64,000 nt of DNA from SB11 sp965222995 (GCA_965222995.1 OZ244977.1:3162001-3226000); one strand, 5' to 3'. Shown: positions 35,642 through 44,536, counted from the stretch's first letter. Translations and numbers: made by a program. The notes: generated from the sequence alone by a model not told the origin.

Positions 35642-36397
35642 TTAAAGGCTTTTTAAAATAGAAATACCTAAATGGGCTTGGTATGGATTAATAGTATAGT
35701 CTCTATCCTTATTGGCAATATTGGTAAAAGTATATTGTGAGTTTGAGAACACTCTAAGAGAGAAGTTGTTTTTAAGAGGCAATTCCGCACCAAAATTTAG
35801 TAAAGCAGCAGCATTAAACTTATTATACCCATCTACATTTTTTTGCTCTTGTACTAAATCATCATCTTTAAAATGCAATGTTGTTGTACTATTCACAGTA
35901 ACTAAATAATTCGCTGATACTCCAGCTCCAACAAAAAAGGTGATTTTTTTATAAGGGATAAAGTAGTTTATACCCAAAGGAACACTTAGTTGGTAGTAAT
36001 CAAAATTATATGAAACAGAGCCATAAGGCTCTAGGGCAGGTAGTACATATCCCCTATCAGGCATATACTGGCTTTGGAAAAGCAGTTGCTTTTCTGTTAT
36101 CAAAAATCCGCTTTTAGAGAATGCAAGACCACTAAATAAAGAAAAATTTTTCTTTAGCAGATATTCATAACTTAAAGATACTCCGCTTGTAAAAGTTAGC
36201 TCCTCTTTCACTGGAGGATTAAGAAATTTAGGAGGGTGATTGGGAGTTGTCGTATGTAATGGGTTATTTATATTCTCGATATAGTTACTTGATGCCTGAC
36301 TTGATAACCCTGCTGAAACAGAAAATGCAACTTTATGTTTTTGAGCCAATAAAGCTATTGGCAAAGTAAAAAGTAATATAAATAAAAGACTTCTCAT
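35642..36397 (-). CDS. Outer-membrane beta-barrel protein (tandem pair, copy 2)
   Basis: 251 residues from ATG 36397, chosen as the start of the signal peptide (MRSLLFILLFTLPIALLAQ). Barrel-type strands: VAFSVSAGLSSQ, TSGVSLSYEYLLKKNFSLFSGLAF, YYQLSVPLGINYFIPYKKITFFVGAGVSANYLV, FGAELPLKNNFSLRVFSN. Paralogue of the gene just upstream (shared VPLGINYFIPYKK and PIGVNLFFPIKK). It starts 10 bases after that gene's stop, so they form an operon. Function unknown. Confidence 0.7.
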   Translation of the reverse strand: MRSLLFILLFTLPIALLAQKHKVAFSVSAGLSSQASSNYIENINNPLHTTTPNHPPKFLNPPVKEELTFTSGVSLSYEYLLKKNFSLFSGLAFSKSGFLITEKQLLFQSQYMPDRGYVLPALEPYGSVSYNFDYYQLSVPLGINYFIPYKKITFFVGAGVSANYLVTVNSTTTLHFKDDDLVQEQKNVDGYNKFNAAALLNFGAELPLKNNFSLRVFSNSQYTFTNIANKDRDYTINPYQAHLGISILKSL

Positions 36398-36407
36398 ATT
36401 TTGTGTT

Positions 36408-37100
36408 TTATAAACTATACCAAACCCCAATACTAATACCAGCAGATGTTGGGTAAACTTCGTATGCAACATTATCATCCATTATGTTGGTAAAAGTATA
36501 GTGAATGTTGGGGGCAATACGCATTGCCATACTTTTAACAACATTAAACTCAATACCGAAACTGCCAAAAGCAGCAAAGCTTAAAGGTTTATAAAGCCCC
36601 TTGTTACCATTTGATGTAGACTTTTCAGTTCTGTTATCAATAGTGTACCTAAAGTTTGTGTTTCTCACCCTTGTTAAGTATTGAGTATTTACCCCTGCAC
36701 TTAAAAAAAGTTTAACCTTCTTTATAGGAAAAAATAAGTTTACGCCAATGGGTATACCAAACTGATAAAGGCTTGTTCGGGTACTTATGGCTCTTGGTGC
36801 ATTTGGAGGTGGTGTTGTAGCATAACGTACTTCAAATTCTTCAGTTTGATAACCATTATTGGTAAACGAAATCCCAACAAAAAAAGAAGCTCTTTTATGA
36901 AAAACCCGTTCATAAAAAGCTGAGACTCTATACCCAAGTTTTGGAATTTCGTTTATAGCAGGTGATGCAAATAAAGGATTATCGCTCTGGTATACTCTGT
37001 AGGCATAGTTTGGAGAAATGCTATATCCTATTTTATGGGTTTGACCGATAGTTTTAATACATAAAAACAGACATAAAGTGCAAAAGAAGTACTTCATCAT
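36408..37100 (-). CDS. Outer-membrane beta-barrel protein (tandem pair, copy 1)
   Basis: 230 residues. Signal peptide about 1-19 (FLCIKTIGQ). Strands IGYSISPNYAYRVY, YRVSAFYERVFHKRASFFVGISF, QFGIPIGVNLFFPIKKVKLFLSAGVNTQYLT, SFAAFGSFGIEFNVVKSMAMRIAP, ISIGVWYSL. Same architecture as the downstream copy. The -7 box at 37105-37112 is 4 bases from ATG. Function unknown. Confidence 0.7.
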   Translation of the reverse strand: MMKYFFCTLCLFLCIKTIGQTHKIGYSISPNYAYRVYQSDNPLFASPAINEIPKLGYRVSAFYERVFHKRASFFVGISFTNNGYQTEEFEVRYATTPPPNAPRAISTRTSLYQFGIPIGVNLFFPIKKVKLFLSAGVNTQYLTRVRNTNFRYTIDNRTEKSTSNGNKGLYKPLSFAAFGSFGIEFNVVKSMAMRIAPNIHYTFTNIMDDNVAYEVYPTSAGISIGVWYSL

Positions 37101-37104
37101 ATAT

Positions 37105-37112
37105 CAAAGGTA
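37105..37112 (-). promoter_or_regulatory. -7 box TACCTTTG (OM barrel operon)
   Basis: Exact TAnnTTTG match, minus strand, 4 bases before ATG 37100; predicts a leaderless transcript. Confidence 0.6.
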
Positions 37113-37183
37113 TTGAAACCAAGTACATAAAATGTGAATATTCGATTAACTAGTACCTTAACAGCTTTTTAACTCACTTTGTA

Positions 37184-37191
37184 TAACTTTG
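37184..37191 (+). promoter_or_regulatory. -7 box TAACTTTG (CarboxypepD_reg-like gene)
   Basis: Exact TAnnTTTG match, 5 bases before ATG 37197. Divergent from the box at 37105-37112. Confidence 0.6.
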
Positions 37192-37196
37192 TGTTG

Positions 37197-37877
37197 ATGA
37201 GACCTTTTGCAAATGCTATTCTTATCGTGCTTTTAGCAGTTTTAAGTATAACTCTGAAAGCACAACACAAAAAATATACTTTAAGCGGTGTGGTGTATGA
37301 CTCTATTACGGGATTGCCTGTTAGCGACCCCCATGTGAGCATTGCAGGCACAAAATACCGAGCTATCGGTTCAGAAAAAGGATACTATAAAATACAAAAG
37401 TTAATACCCGGCACTAACAACCTGATAGTATGGGCAGAGGGTTATGATTCTGCTATTATTCGTTTTGAAATTCGTAAAAACATGAAGCTAAATGTAAAGC
37501 TGATGCAAATTTTAGATACTGCATCACTGCACATAGCTGACGAAGAAACACCAACAGAAGATACTGCCGTTGCTACTATAAAAGAGGCTCCCCCGGCTAA
37601 AGCACAGCCCAAGCCAACTAAAAAGAAGAAAAAGCCTAAAAAAACTGACTTAACCGAGAAAGAAAAAGAAGAAATTAAGGTGCTTATTGAAGATGTTATC
37701 TTTTCAAAAGCAATATTCTTTGAAAGATTTAAAAATAAACGTCGTTCTGTCTATGTTAAAGGTAGCTTTACCATTGATACCGGTTATCTGTATACCTTTA
37801 AAGCGAAATTTTCAAAGAAACCCGGGTTTGAACTAAAATGGCTCGATTTTGAAATGAAAGGAAAGCATTCGCAATAA
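37197..37877 (+). CDS. Exported protein with CarboxypepD_reg-like domain
   Basis: 226 residues from ATG 37197; an in-frame TTG at 37179 lies at the edge of the promoter box and would not be transcribed. Signal peptide about 1-22 (SITLKA). Residues about 25-105 form a carboxypeptidase-regulatory-like beta-sandwich: KYTLSGVVYDSITGLPVSDPHVSIAGTKYRAIGSEKGYYKI. A Lys/Pro-rich linker with KPTKKKKKPKKTDL leads to a C-terminal alpha/beta part of about 65 residues. Probably periplasmic or outer-membrane associated. Function unknown. Confidence 0.75.
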   Translation: MRPFANAILIVLLAVLSITLKAQHKKYTLSGVVYDSITGLPVSDPHVSIAGTKYRAIGSEKGYYKIQKLIPGTNNLIVWAEGYDSAIIRFEIRKNMKLNVKLMQILDTASLHIADEETPTEDTAVATIKEAPPAKAQPKPTKKKKKPKKTDLTEKEKEEIKVLIEDVIFSKAIFFERFKNKRRSVYVKGSFTIDTGYLYTFKAKFSKKPGFELKWLDFEMKGKHSQ

Positions 37878-37946
37878 ACGACACACCTTTCTCCCCTGCT
37901 CCTTTTATTACATACTCTGTTATTCCTCAAGATTGAGAGATTTACC

Positions 37947-37954
37947 TATTTTCG
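37947..37954 (+). promoter_or_regulatory. -7 box TATTTTCG (gcvT)
   Basis: TAnnTTCG form, 26 bases before gcvT. The longer TATTTTCGCGG is shared with metK (48007). Confidence 0.5.
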
Positions 37955-37980
37955 CGGTTTAATTACAGAATACCGCAATT

Positions 37981-39078
37981 ATGGATACTCAAGCTTTAAA
38001 AACTACTGCACTAACCGATTTACATATATCTTTAGGTGCTAAAATGGTTCCGTTTGCAGGCTATAATATGCCTGTGCAATACAGTAATTTGGTTGAAGAA
38101 CACAAACAAGTACGTAGCAGTGTGGGAGTGTTTGATGTATCGCACATGGGCGAATTTTACCTGAAAGGTGAAAAAGCCCTAGACCTTATACAAAAAGTAA
38201 CCAGTAACGACGCTGCAAAACTAACCGACGGTAAAGTGCAATACAGTTGCTTGCCTAATGATAAAGGAGGTATTGTTGACGACCTTTTGGTATACCGCTT
38301 CAAAGAAGATGAATACTATTTAGTAGTAAATGCCAGCAATATTGAAAAAGACTGGAACTGGATTAAAAGCCACAACACTTTTGGGGTAGAAATGCAAAAC
38401 CTTAGTGATGAGTACTCATTATTGGCAGTGCAAGGCCCAAATGCTATCCATACCATCCAAAAACTTACCGATACCAACCTAAGTGAAATGCCTTATTATA
38501 CCTTTAAGCCGGGTACTGTTGCAGGTGTTGAAGATGTAATTATTTCAAACACGGGTTATACCGGAGCAGGCGGCTTTGAGTTATATGTTTTAAATAAAGA
38601 TGCTGAAAAGCTATGGAAAGCATTGTTTGAAGCTGGAGAAGAATACAACATTATGCCTATAGGTTTGGGAGCGCGCGATACTTTGCGCATGGAAATGGGC
38701 TTTTGCCTGTATGGTAATGATATTGACGATACCACATCACCTATTGAAGCGGGTTTGGGCTGGATAACTAAGTTTACCAAAGATTTTATAATGGCAGACC
38801 ACCACAAAGCCATAAAAGAAAACGGTGTTACCAAAAAACTGGTAGGCTTTGAAATGATAGACAGAGGTATACCCCGCCAACATTATAAAATTCAAGATAG
38901 CGAAGGAAATGAAATTGGAGAGGTAACCTCAGGCACACAATCACCAAGTTTAGGCAAAGCCATAGGCATGGGTTATGTGAAAAAAGAATTTGCAAAGGCT
39001 GACACTGAAATATTTGTAAATATTAGGGGCAAAGCTTTAAAAGCAAAAGTTCACAAGTTTCCTTTCATAGAAAAATAA
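37981..39078 (+). CDS. gcvT: Glycine cleavage system T protein (aminomethyltransferase)
   Basis: 365 residues, standard length. N-terminal LHISLGAKMVPFAGYNMPVQY, folate-binding VSHMGEFYLKG and QYSCLPNDKGGIVDDLLVY, NTGYTGAGGFELYV, and the C-terminal GCV_T_C barrel with GEVTSGTQSPSLGKAIGMGYV. Takes the aminomethyl group from lipoylated H protein and forms 5,10-methylene-tetrahydrofolate. Other gcv genes are not in the window. Confidence 0.96.
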   Translation: MDTQALKTTALTDLHISLGAKMVPFAGYNMPVQYSNLVEEHKQVRSSVGVFDVSHMGEFYLKGEKALDLIQKVTSNDAAKLTDGKVQYSCLPNDKGGIVDDLLVYRFKEDEYYLVVNASNIEKDWNWIKSHNTFGVEMQNLSDEYSLLAVQGPNAIHTIQKLTDTNLSEMPYYTFKPGTVAGVEDVIISNTGYTGAGGFELYVLNKDAEKLWKALFEAGEEYNIMPIGLGARDTLRMEMGFCLYGNDIDDTTSPIEAGLGWITKFTKDFIMADHHKAIKENGVTKKLVGFEMIDRGIPRQHYKIQDSEGNEIGEVTSGTQSPSLGKAIGMGYVKKEFAKADTEIFVNIRGKALKAKVHKFPFIEK

Positions 39079-39151
39079 TTGACGTTGCACTCACAACAGT
39101 TAGGGGTACTACGTTATACTGTTGTATATTATACTATTAATATACTCACTT

Positions 39152-39784
39152 ATGAAAAAAGGTTTTATAACAATTTTACTTCTGCTTTTTTGTTTTTCAA
39201 GCTCATTTGCTCAGCAACTAAAAAAAGATTCATTAAGTGACTCGTATAGCCAAGAGTTTCTTTTAAATGCTGCCAGCTTTGCAGTGGGGGGCTTCGAGAT
39301 TGGTTACGGTTCAATAAGCAATAGCAGAAACAAGCGTTTGTTTTTAGGGTATTATTTTATGGAAAACCCTGAGTTTTATAATGCCGAGGAGTTTCCCGTT
39401 ACTACCACGCATAGAAACATGGAGGGTTTTAGGGCTGAGTTTCAATATTTGTTTATGAAGCCTACAGATGCACAAAAAAGGTTTTATGGAGGTGGGTATG
39501 CTTTGTTTAAAACCATAAATATGGATATAACCAAACAAGCTACAGCAGGTAATACTACAACCACCCTAGATTATACGGCAAATGCAACCGCAGCCGGAGT
39601 TGGTGTTATAGGCGGGATAAGAGTTTATATGATTGACAACTTTTTTGCAGATTTATTTATTGGGGGTGGTATAATAATACCCGTTAGCAGCAATAATATA
39701 GATGATGTGCATTTGGATGTAAGAAACCCCTACAAACGCTCTATTAATCCCCGTGCAGGTATAAGCTTTGGTATTGCCTTTTAA
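39152..39784 (+). CDS. Exported protein of a tandem paralogue pair (copy 1)
   Basis: 210 residues from ATG 39152, the start of the signal peptide (MKKGFITILLLLFCFSSSFAQ). Mature part: DSLSDSYSQEFLLNAASFAVGGFEIGYG at the start, several glycine-rich strands ADLFIGGGIIIPVSS, and NPRAGISFGIAF at the end, as in small outer-membrane barrels (DUF3575-like in layout). It is followed by its paralogue after 15 bases; the two are about equal in length and share the start, middle and end motifs. Function unknown. Confidence 0.7.
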   Translation: MKKGFITILLLLFCFSSSFAQQLKKDSLSDSYSQEFLLNAASFAVGGFEIGYGSISNSRNKRLFLGYYFMENPEFYNAEEFPVTTTHRNMEGFRAEFQYLFMKPTDAQKRFYGGGYALFKTINMDITKQATAGNTTTTLDYTANATAAGVGVIGGIRVYMIDNFFADLFIGGGIIIPVSSNNIDDVHLDVRNPYKRSINPRAGISFGIAF

Positions 39785-39799
39785 GAAATGGAACAAACT

Positions 39800-40399
39800 A
39801 TGAAGAAACACTATTTATTATTTATAACCCTACTTTGTACTTTAGCAGCAAATGCCCAACAAAGCAAAAGAGACTCTTTACGAAACAGCTATACCCAAGA
39901 GTTTTTAGTAAGTCCACTCTCGTTTTTTGTAGGTGGTTTTGAAGTTGGTTATGGCTTTACTACCCAAAAAACGAACACCAAGTTTCTTGCAGGTTATTAT
40001 TACTCTGAAAATGCAGGCAGTTACTTTGATGACGGTATTACTGAGTTTAGTAATATGGAAGGTTTTAGAGTAGAGGCACAACGCCTTTTTATAAAACCTG
40101 TTAATGGCGGGTTACGATACTATGCAGGCGGTTATGCTGTGTATAAAACCATAAGAATGGATAAGCAAGTAAGAAGTAATGATGTGCAAAAACTAACAGG
40201 CTCTGCCTTAGGTTTTGGGTTGATTTTAGGAGCCAGAACTTTTGCAGGAGATAATTTCTTTTTTGATTTATTTATTGGCGGTGGTCCTAATATATCACTC
40301 GATGGCTCTAATGATGATGATGTGCACATACCCATAGTTAACCCCTATAAAAGAGGTATTGTGCCCCGTGCAGGGCTTACATTTGGTATCGCCTTCTAA
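39800..40399 (+). CDS. Exported protein of a tandem paralogue pair (copy 2)
   Basis: 199 residues from ATG 39800 (MKKHYLLFITLLCTLAANAQ signal peptide); ATG 39788 would add four residues. Shared motifs with copy 1: RDSLRNSYTQEFLVSPLSFFVGGFEVGYG, FFFDLFIGGGPNI and VPRAGLTFGIAF. Predicted outer-membrane barrel. Probably co-transcribed with copy 1. A strong hairpin follows. Confidence 0.7.
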   Translation: MKKHYLLFITLLCTLAANAQQSKRDSLRNSYTQEFLVSPLSFFVGGFEVGYGFTTQKTNTKFLAGYYYSENAGSYFDDGITEFSNMEGFRVEAQRLFIKPVNGGLRYYAGGYAVYKTIRMDKQVRSNDVQKLTGSALGFGLILGARTFAGDNFFFDLFIGGGPNISLDGSNDDDVHIPIVNPYKRGIVPRAGLTFGIAF

Positions 40400-40423
40400 A
40401 AGAAAATAAAAACTAATTTTTTT

Positions 40424-40450
40424 AAGCAGCTTTGTCGAAAGCTGCTTTTT
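40424..40450 (+). terminator. Terminator after the paralogue pair
   Basis: AAGCAGCTTT / AAAGCTGCTT, 10-bp stem with loop GTCG, followed by T residues. Confidence 0.8.
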
Positions 40451-40493
40451 TGTTTACATACCTTTTATTGGGTTTGGTTATATTGTGTTGGTA

Positions 40494-41084
40494 ATGCAAA
40501 AGCTTCGCTCCACAACATCAAAAAACACCTTTACAGCAATACAGGATATTTTCGAAATCCATGGGGTGTATAGTGAGCATTCTGTTGTTTTAAACAAACA
40601 CAGCAAAAACCAATACAACATATTTGTTCATGATGAAGAGGTAGAGAAAGCTGAAAAATTATTGGTAGAAAAACTGTGGGAGGAAAGCAAGCTTGATTAC
40701 TCGATTATGGGTAATGATATACTGAAAAAAGAATATGTAAGTGCTTTGTATGAGAGTGATGAAAAGAAAGAGATTATAGAGCAATTGTTATTGGAAAGAA
40801 GGGTTACTGATGATGAGCTGCAACAATTAATTGATATTGAAACTGAAAAAGGATACGAACAAAAGTATATAAAACCATTAACCATTATCTGGGCTATACT
40901 GTTTGTGATTTTTACAGGAGGCTTATTCACGGCATTCATTGGGATATACTTACACCAACGAAAGAAACTCCACCCCTTTACAGAAGAAAAAATGTATATG
41001 TATGACAGTGAAAGCAGAAAGTATGGTTTGGTTATGCTGATTTTCGGGCTCTTGTTTTTCTATGTATTTATTAAATCTCTATAA
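40494..41084 (+). CDS. Two-TM membrane protein with DUF2007-like N-terminus (copy 1)
   Basis: 196 residues from ATG 40494; an in-frame GTG three codons earlier is less likely. The N-terminal 70 residues have the alternation of DUF2007-like signalling modules (AIQDIFEIHGVYSEHSVVLN, NIFVHDEEVEKAEKLLVEK). A charged middle (LLLERRVTDDELQQLIDIE) precedes two membrane segments at about 134-152 and 176-195 joined by a short loop with MYDSESRKYG. Shares ILKKEYV, LLERR..D.E and (Y/H)D..SRK(Y/H)G with the next gene, so the two are tandem paralogues. Function unknown. Confidence 0.65.
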   Translation: MQKLRSTTSKNTFTAIQDIFEIHGVYSEHSVVLNKHSKNQYNIFVHDEEVEKAEKLLVEKLWEESKLDYSIMGNDILKKEYVSALYESDEKKEIIEQLLLERRVTDDELQQLIDIETEKGYEQKYIKPLTIIWAILFVIFTGGLFTAFIGIYLHQRKKLHPFTEEKMYMYDSESRKYGLVMLIFGLLFFYVFIKSL

Positions 41085-41089
41085 TTTTT

Positions 41090-41743
41090 ATGCAAGAAGT
41101 TAGAAAAGTATACTCATTGGAAGAACTTGAAGAAGCTATAAATCTTTTGGAAAAAGAAGGCATTGAATACAAAGCCAATGAAAAAAAGTTTTTGCATGAC
41201 AATGTGTATACTACCAATATGCTGAAAAAAGAGTATGTGATTTTGGTGGATGAGGCGGATGTGCAAGTAGCCCTGAATATTTTTAGCGCATTTTATCGCA
41301 GCCACGAGAAGGACACTAATTTCTTAGAGCTTTTAGATACTAATGATTTAATTGAAACGCTTATTTACCCCGACAAGTTTAGTGAGGTAGATGCCGAGGA
41401 AAGCAGAAAAATACTGTTAGAAAGAGGCTTAAGCAATGCTGAAATTGAAAAGCGTATTGAAGAAAAAATAATTATTGATAATACGCCCCAAAAGGCAAAG
41501 ACAAGTGTAATTATTGCAGGTTATATATTAACCATTGGCGGAGGTATTTTAGGGTTTGCTATAGGGTGGTATTTATATGCATCAAAAGCAAAGCATACCA
41601 TTACTGCAAAAAAGTACAAAGCCCATGATGCGAATAGCCGCAAACACGGCTTGATAATATTCATACTAGGGTTTGTTTTCGCTATCTTCTATGTTATTGC
41701 TTATGGTGCTGATTGGTGGGGAGATTATTATACTACCCCTTAA
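41090..41743 (+). CDS. Two-TM membrane protein with DUF2007-like N-terminus (copy 2)
   Basis: 217 residues, starting 5 bases after the previous stop, so the two genes form an operon. N-terminal EVRKVYSLEELEEAINLLEKEGI and YVILVDEADVQVALNIF resemble the same DUF2007-like fold. The SRKILLERGLSNAEIEKRIEE helix and the two membrane segments about 140-162 and 187-207 repeat the architecture of copy 1. Its 3' end overlaps the convergent gene by 11 bases. Function unknown. Confidence 0.65.
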   Translation: MQEVRKVYSLEELEEAINLLEKEGIEYKANEKKFLHDNVYTTNMLKKEYVILVDEADVQVALNIFSAFYRSHEKDTNFLELLDTNDLIETLIYPDKFSEVDAEESRKILLERGLSNAEIEKRIEEKIIIDNTPQKAKTSVIIAGYILTIGGGILGFAIGWYLYASKAKHTITAKKYKAHDANSRKHGLIIFILGFVFAIFYVIAYGADWWGDYYTTP

Positions 41744-42407
41744 AAGCTAAAAACTCTTTGTGGAAAGCAGGTAATTGTTTATCAATTTCTTCTTCAGATA
41801 TATGTACAATTTTAATTAAAATATCTGCTTGTTCCATAGTCAGCTCGGGTTGTTTTGTTTTAAGCAATATGCGGTTTAGTGAGTATACCAGTTTATCATC
41901 AACCAAATAGTATTGCAGGTATTTGGCCTGCATAAATCCGTTCCAAAATCGGGTAAAAGCATCAGTGCCGTCTTTTCCGCTTAAAGCCAAAAAATCAATA
42001 ATTATTTGTAAGTCTACCCTGCTTAATGAATGGTAAAAATCGTCCAGCTTATCTCTGTGCGTTCTAATTAAAACCCTATCCAGCACCAACTCAAACAAAA
42101 TATGGCTTATAAACCAAAGGCGTTGCCCACTGCGCGGGAACTGATGTTCTACAAATAAGTCTTCAAAAAGTCTATTACTTTCTTCAAAAAAATTACAGTT
42201 ATGAAAAAACCCGTCAGTAGAGTAATGGGTTTTGCTACCCTTATTCAAGTTAAAAAACTCAGGTTGCTGTAGCTTATCATATTTTAGCTGAATATTAATG
42301 TTTTTGGCTCCTGCTGCACTTCGGGCAAAATCAGGCAATACCAAACCTGTGTTGTAGTAATGGTTGCCCTCAATATGGTCGAAATAGTAATGTGAGAAGA
42401 AGTTCAA
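41733..42407 (-). CDS. ACP phosphodiesterase-like protein (AcpH/DUF479-like)
   Basis: 224 residues. The N-terminus MNFFSHYYFDHIEGNHYYNTGLVLPDFAR and the segment THYSTDGFFHNCNFFEES carry the spaced His and Asp residues of the AcpH-like fold (E. coli AcpH begins MNFLAHLHLA...GNLLADF). In E. coli, AcpH removes the phosphopantetheine arm from ACP. Similarity here is in pattern only, so this is a moderate call; a different HD-like hydrolase is possible. It overlaps the convergent paralogue gene by 11 bases at the 3' end. A 16-bp perfect hairpin lies just upstream. Confidence 0.55.
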   Translation of the reverse strand: MNFFSHYYFDHIEGNHYYNTGLVLPDFARSAAGAKNINIQLKYDKLQQPEFFNLNKGSKTHYSTDGFFHNCNFFEESNRLFEDLFVEHQFPRSGQRLWFISHILFELVLDRVLIRTHRDKLDDFYHSLSRVDLQIIIDFLALSGKDGTDAFTRFWNGFMQAKYLQYYLVDDKLVYSLNRILLKTKQPELTMEQADILIKIVHISEEEIDKQLPAFHKEFLAFKG

Positions 42408-42424
42408 TTTTTTGTAGAAAGTAG

Positions 42425-42462
42425 GTATAAAGTAGAAGGTATTAGCACCTTCTACTTTATAC
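42425..42462. repeat. Perfect 16-bp hairpin between icd and the AcpH-like gene
   Basis: GTATAAAGTAGAAGGT (42425-42440) and ACCTTCTACTTTATAC (42447-42462), 6-nt loop ATTAGC. There is no T run on either side and the arms are AT-rich. Between co-directional genes (minus strand) it could attenuate, protect or stop the icd transcript, or be a small repeat element. The copy number in the genome is not known from this window. Confidence 0.6.
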
Positions 42463-42484
42463 TGATAATCTTTATACTAGTTCT

Positions 42485-43717
42485 TTACGCAGTAGCAGTT
42501 AATTTTTTACGAAGATTAGTATCCAGCAACGCTAAAAAGTCTTCCGTATACATATAATGCTCAGGGGTAGTTTCTTTACCATGAATACAGATAGCTAAGT
42601 CTTTAGTCATGTGTCCTGATTCTACTGTTTCAATACATACTTTTTCTAAAGCGTGGCAAAAGTTCACCAAAGCATCATTACCATCTAATTTTCCGCGGAA
42701 TTCTAAACCACGTGTCCAGGCAAAAATAGAAGCAATAGGGTTAGTACTGGTTTTGTTTCCTTTTTGGTGCTCGCGGTAGTGGCGCGTAACTGTACCGTGT
42801 GCAGCCTCTGCCTCCATAGTCTTACCATCAGGGGTTACCAAAGTACTGGTCATTAAACCCAGTGAGCCAAAACCTTGTGCTACGGTATCGCTTTGCACAT
42901 CACCGTCGTAGTTTTTGCATGCCCACACAAAGTTACCGTTCCATTTCAGTGCACTGGCAACCATATCGTCAATTAAACGATGTTCGTAGGTAATTCCTGC
43001 TGCATCAAATTTTTCTTTGTATTCGTTCTGGTATATTTCTTCAAAAATGTCTTTAAAGCGACCGTCGTATTTTTTAAGAATGGTATTTTTAGTACTTAAA
43101 TAACAAGGCCAGCCTTTCATTAACGACTGATTAAAGCATGAGCGTGCAAACCCTCTGATAGATTCATCGGTATTATACATTGCCAATGCTACACCATCGC
43201 CATTAAAATCATATACATCAAAGCTTTGTGCCTCTCCATTCTCCGGTGTGTAAGTAACGGTTAGTTTTCCTTTTCCTTTAGTCAAAAAATCAACGGCTTT
43301 GTATTGGTCTCCAAAACCATGACGGCCTACACATATAGGAGCCGTCCAGTTAGGAACCAAACGGGGCACGTTGTTCATCACAATAGGTTCGCGGAAAATA
43401 GTACCTCCCAAAATGTTACGGATAGTTCCGTTGGGCGAACGCCACATTTGTTTTAATCTAAACTCTTCAACACGTCCTTCATCGGGAGTAATGGTCGCGC
43501 ATTTTATCCCTACATTGTATTGCTGCACAGCTTTTGCTGCATCAACCGTTATTTGGTCGTTTGTTTCATCACGACTGGTAACACTTAAGTCGTAGTATTT
43601 AATATCAAGGTCTAAGTATGGAAGTATTAGTTTGTCCTTAATAAACTTCCAAATAATACGGGTCATTTCATCGCCATCCATTTCAACAACCGGGTTGGCT
43701 ACTTTTATTTTTTCCAT
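42485..43717 (-). CDS. icd: NADP-dependent isocitrate dehydrogenase
   Basis: 410 residues with the eukaryotic-type (IDH1/2-like) signature: VVEMDGDEMTRIIWKFIKDKLI, the substrate Ser in RSPNGTIRNILGGT, FREPIV, WTAPICVGRHGFGDQYKAVDF, DDMVASALKWNGNFVWACKNYDGDVQSD and HGTVTRHYREHQKG (NADP region). Converts isocitrate to 2-oxoglutarate in the TCA cycle and makes NADPH. It is alone on its transcript; the -7 box at 43768-43775 is 50 bases upstream. Confidence 0.95.
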   Translation of the reverse strand: MEKIKVANPVVEMDGDEMTRIIWKFIKDKLILPYLDLDIKYYDLSVTSRDETNDQITVDAAKAVQQYNVGIKCATITPDEGRVEEFRLKQMWRSPNGTIRNILGGTIFREPIVMNNVPRLVPNWTAPICVGRHGFGDQYKAVDFLTKGKGKLTVTYTPENGEAQSFDVYDFNGDGVALAMYNTDESIRGFARSCFNQSLMKGWPCYLSTKNTILKKYDGRFKDIFEEIYQNEYKEKFDAAGITYEHRLIDDMVASALKWNGNFVWACKNYDGDVQSDTVAQGFGSLGLMTSTLVTPDGKTMEAEAAHGTVTRHYREHQKGNKTSTNPIASIFAWTRGLEFRGKLDGNDALVNFCHALEKVCIETVESGHMTKDLAICIHGKETTPEHYMYTEDFLALLDTNLRKKLTATA

Positions 43718-43767
43718 TCTTGCAGATAAATTTTATCGGGTGTAAGCGTTGTAAATTATAACTGCTG

Positions 43768-43775
43768 CAAACTTA
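43768..43775 (-). promoter_or_regulatory. -7 box TAAGTTTG (icd)
   Basis: Exact TAnnTTTG match, minus strand, 50 bases before icd. Confidence 0.5.
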
Positions 43776-43802
43776 GGCGAATAGCGGCTTATTTCAAACC
43801 AA

Positions 43803-44387
43803 TTAAGGTAAGTCTCTATTTATAACTTCGTTATCAAACGGTATACGTTCGCCGTCTTGTTTCGCAACAATCCAAGCATCTTTAAAGCCCATTTTGCGTA
43901 CATCAAGCAAGAATTCTTTGGCTGTTTTAAGGCTTCTAAACTTTCCTATAGTTAATTTTTTTGTTCCGTCGGTAGTAACTTCACCACGCAACGCAGTCAT
44001 TTGTTGCTGGTATTTCTCAATATCAAAATTGTTAAAAATGCCTATTTGTATCTCATAAAACAGCCCTGTATAGTCGTTGCTTTGTTCTAAAAGTATTTGG
44101 TTGGCATTTTGTAAACTGTCGTTAACCCTTATCAGGCTGTCAATCTTTAGCTTGTTTTCGTAGGTTTCTTTCAGTAGGGTACTATCGGCTACAGTAACGG
44201 TATTACTGCCCATGGTTATTTTTTTCAATGCCGGAAACTCATCTTGCAAAAAAGGGAAATACCAAATACTGCCCACAACAACTACTACTAGCACAAAAAG
44301 AAAAAAACGCCCTGTAATACTTCTTCGTTTTGGGGCTTCTTCCGTGCCTTCAATATCACCTTCTATCTCAAACTTTTTATCGTCCAT
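43803..44387 (-). CDS. Membrane protein with C-terminal SPOR-like domain
   Basis: 194 residues. Acidic N-terminus, one membrane segment about 27-44 (FFLFVLVVVVVGSIWYF), a helical or coiled region, then an SPOR-like domain (about 110-190): YEIQIGIFNNFDIEKYQQ, KLTIGKFRSLKTAKEFLLDVRKMGFKDAWIVA. SPOR domains bind septal peptidoglycan lacking stem peptides, so a role at the division site or in cell-wall binding is reasonable. Divergent from the thioredoxin-like gene. Confidence 0.75.
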   Translation of the reverse strand: MDDKKFEIEGDIEGTEEAPKRRSITGRFFLFVLVVVVVGSIWYFPFLQDEFPALKKITMGSNTVTVADSTLLKETYENKLKIDSLIRVNDSLQNANQILLEQSNDYTGLFYEIQIGIFNNFDIEKYQQQMTALRGEVTTDGTKKLTIGKFRSLKTAKEFLLDVRKMGFKDAWIVAKQDGERIPFDNEVINRDLP

Positions 44388-44536
44388 GGCTCGTTATTCA
44401 AACCTAAAAGCTTTTCTGTCAAAACACAATGGCTTCTCTCCACCGTTTTGGCATTTGTATTGTTGAAATCCAATTTTGTATATACCTAAAACATACAACA
44501 CATTAGTGGAACAGTTTTTGAACACTTGTTGTAACA

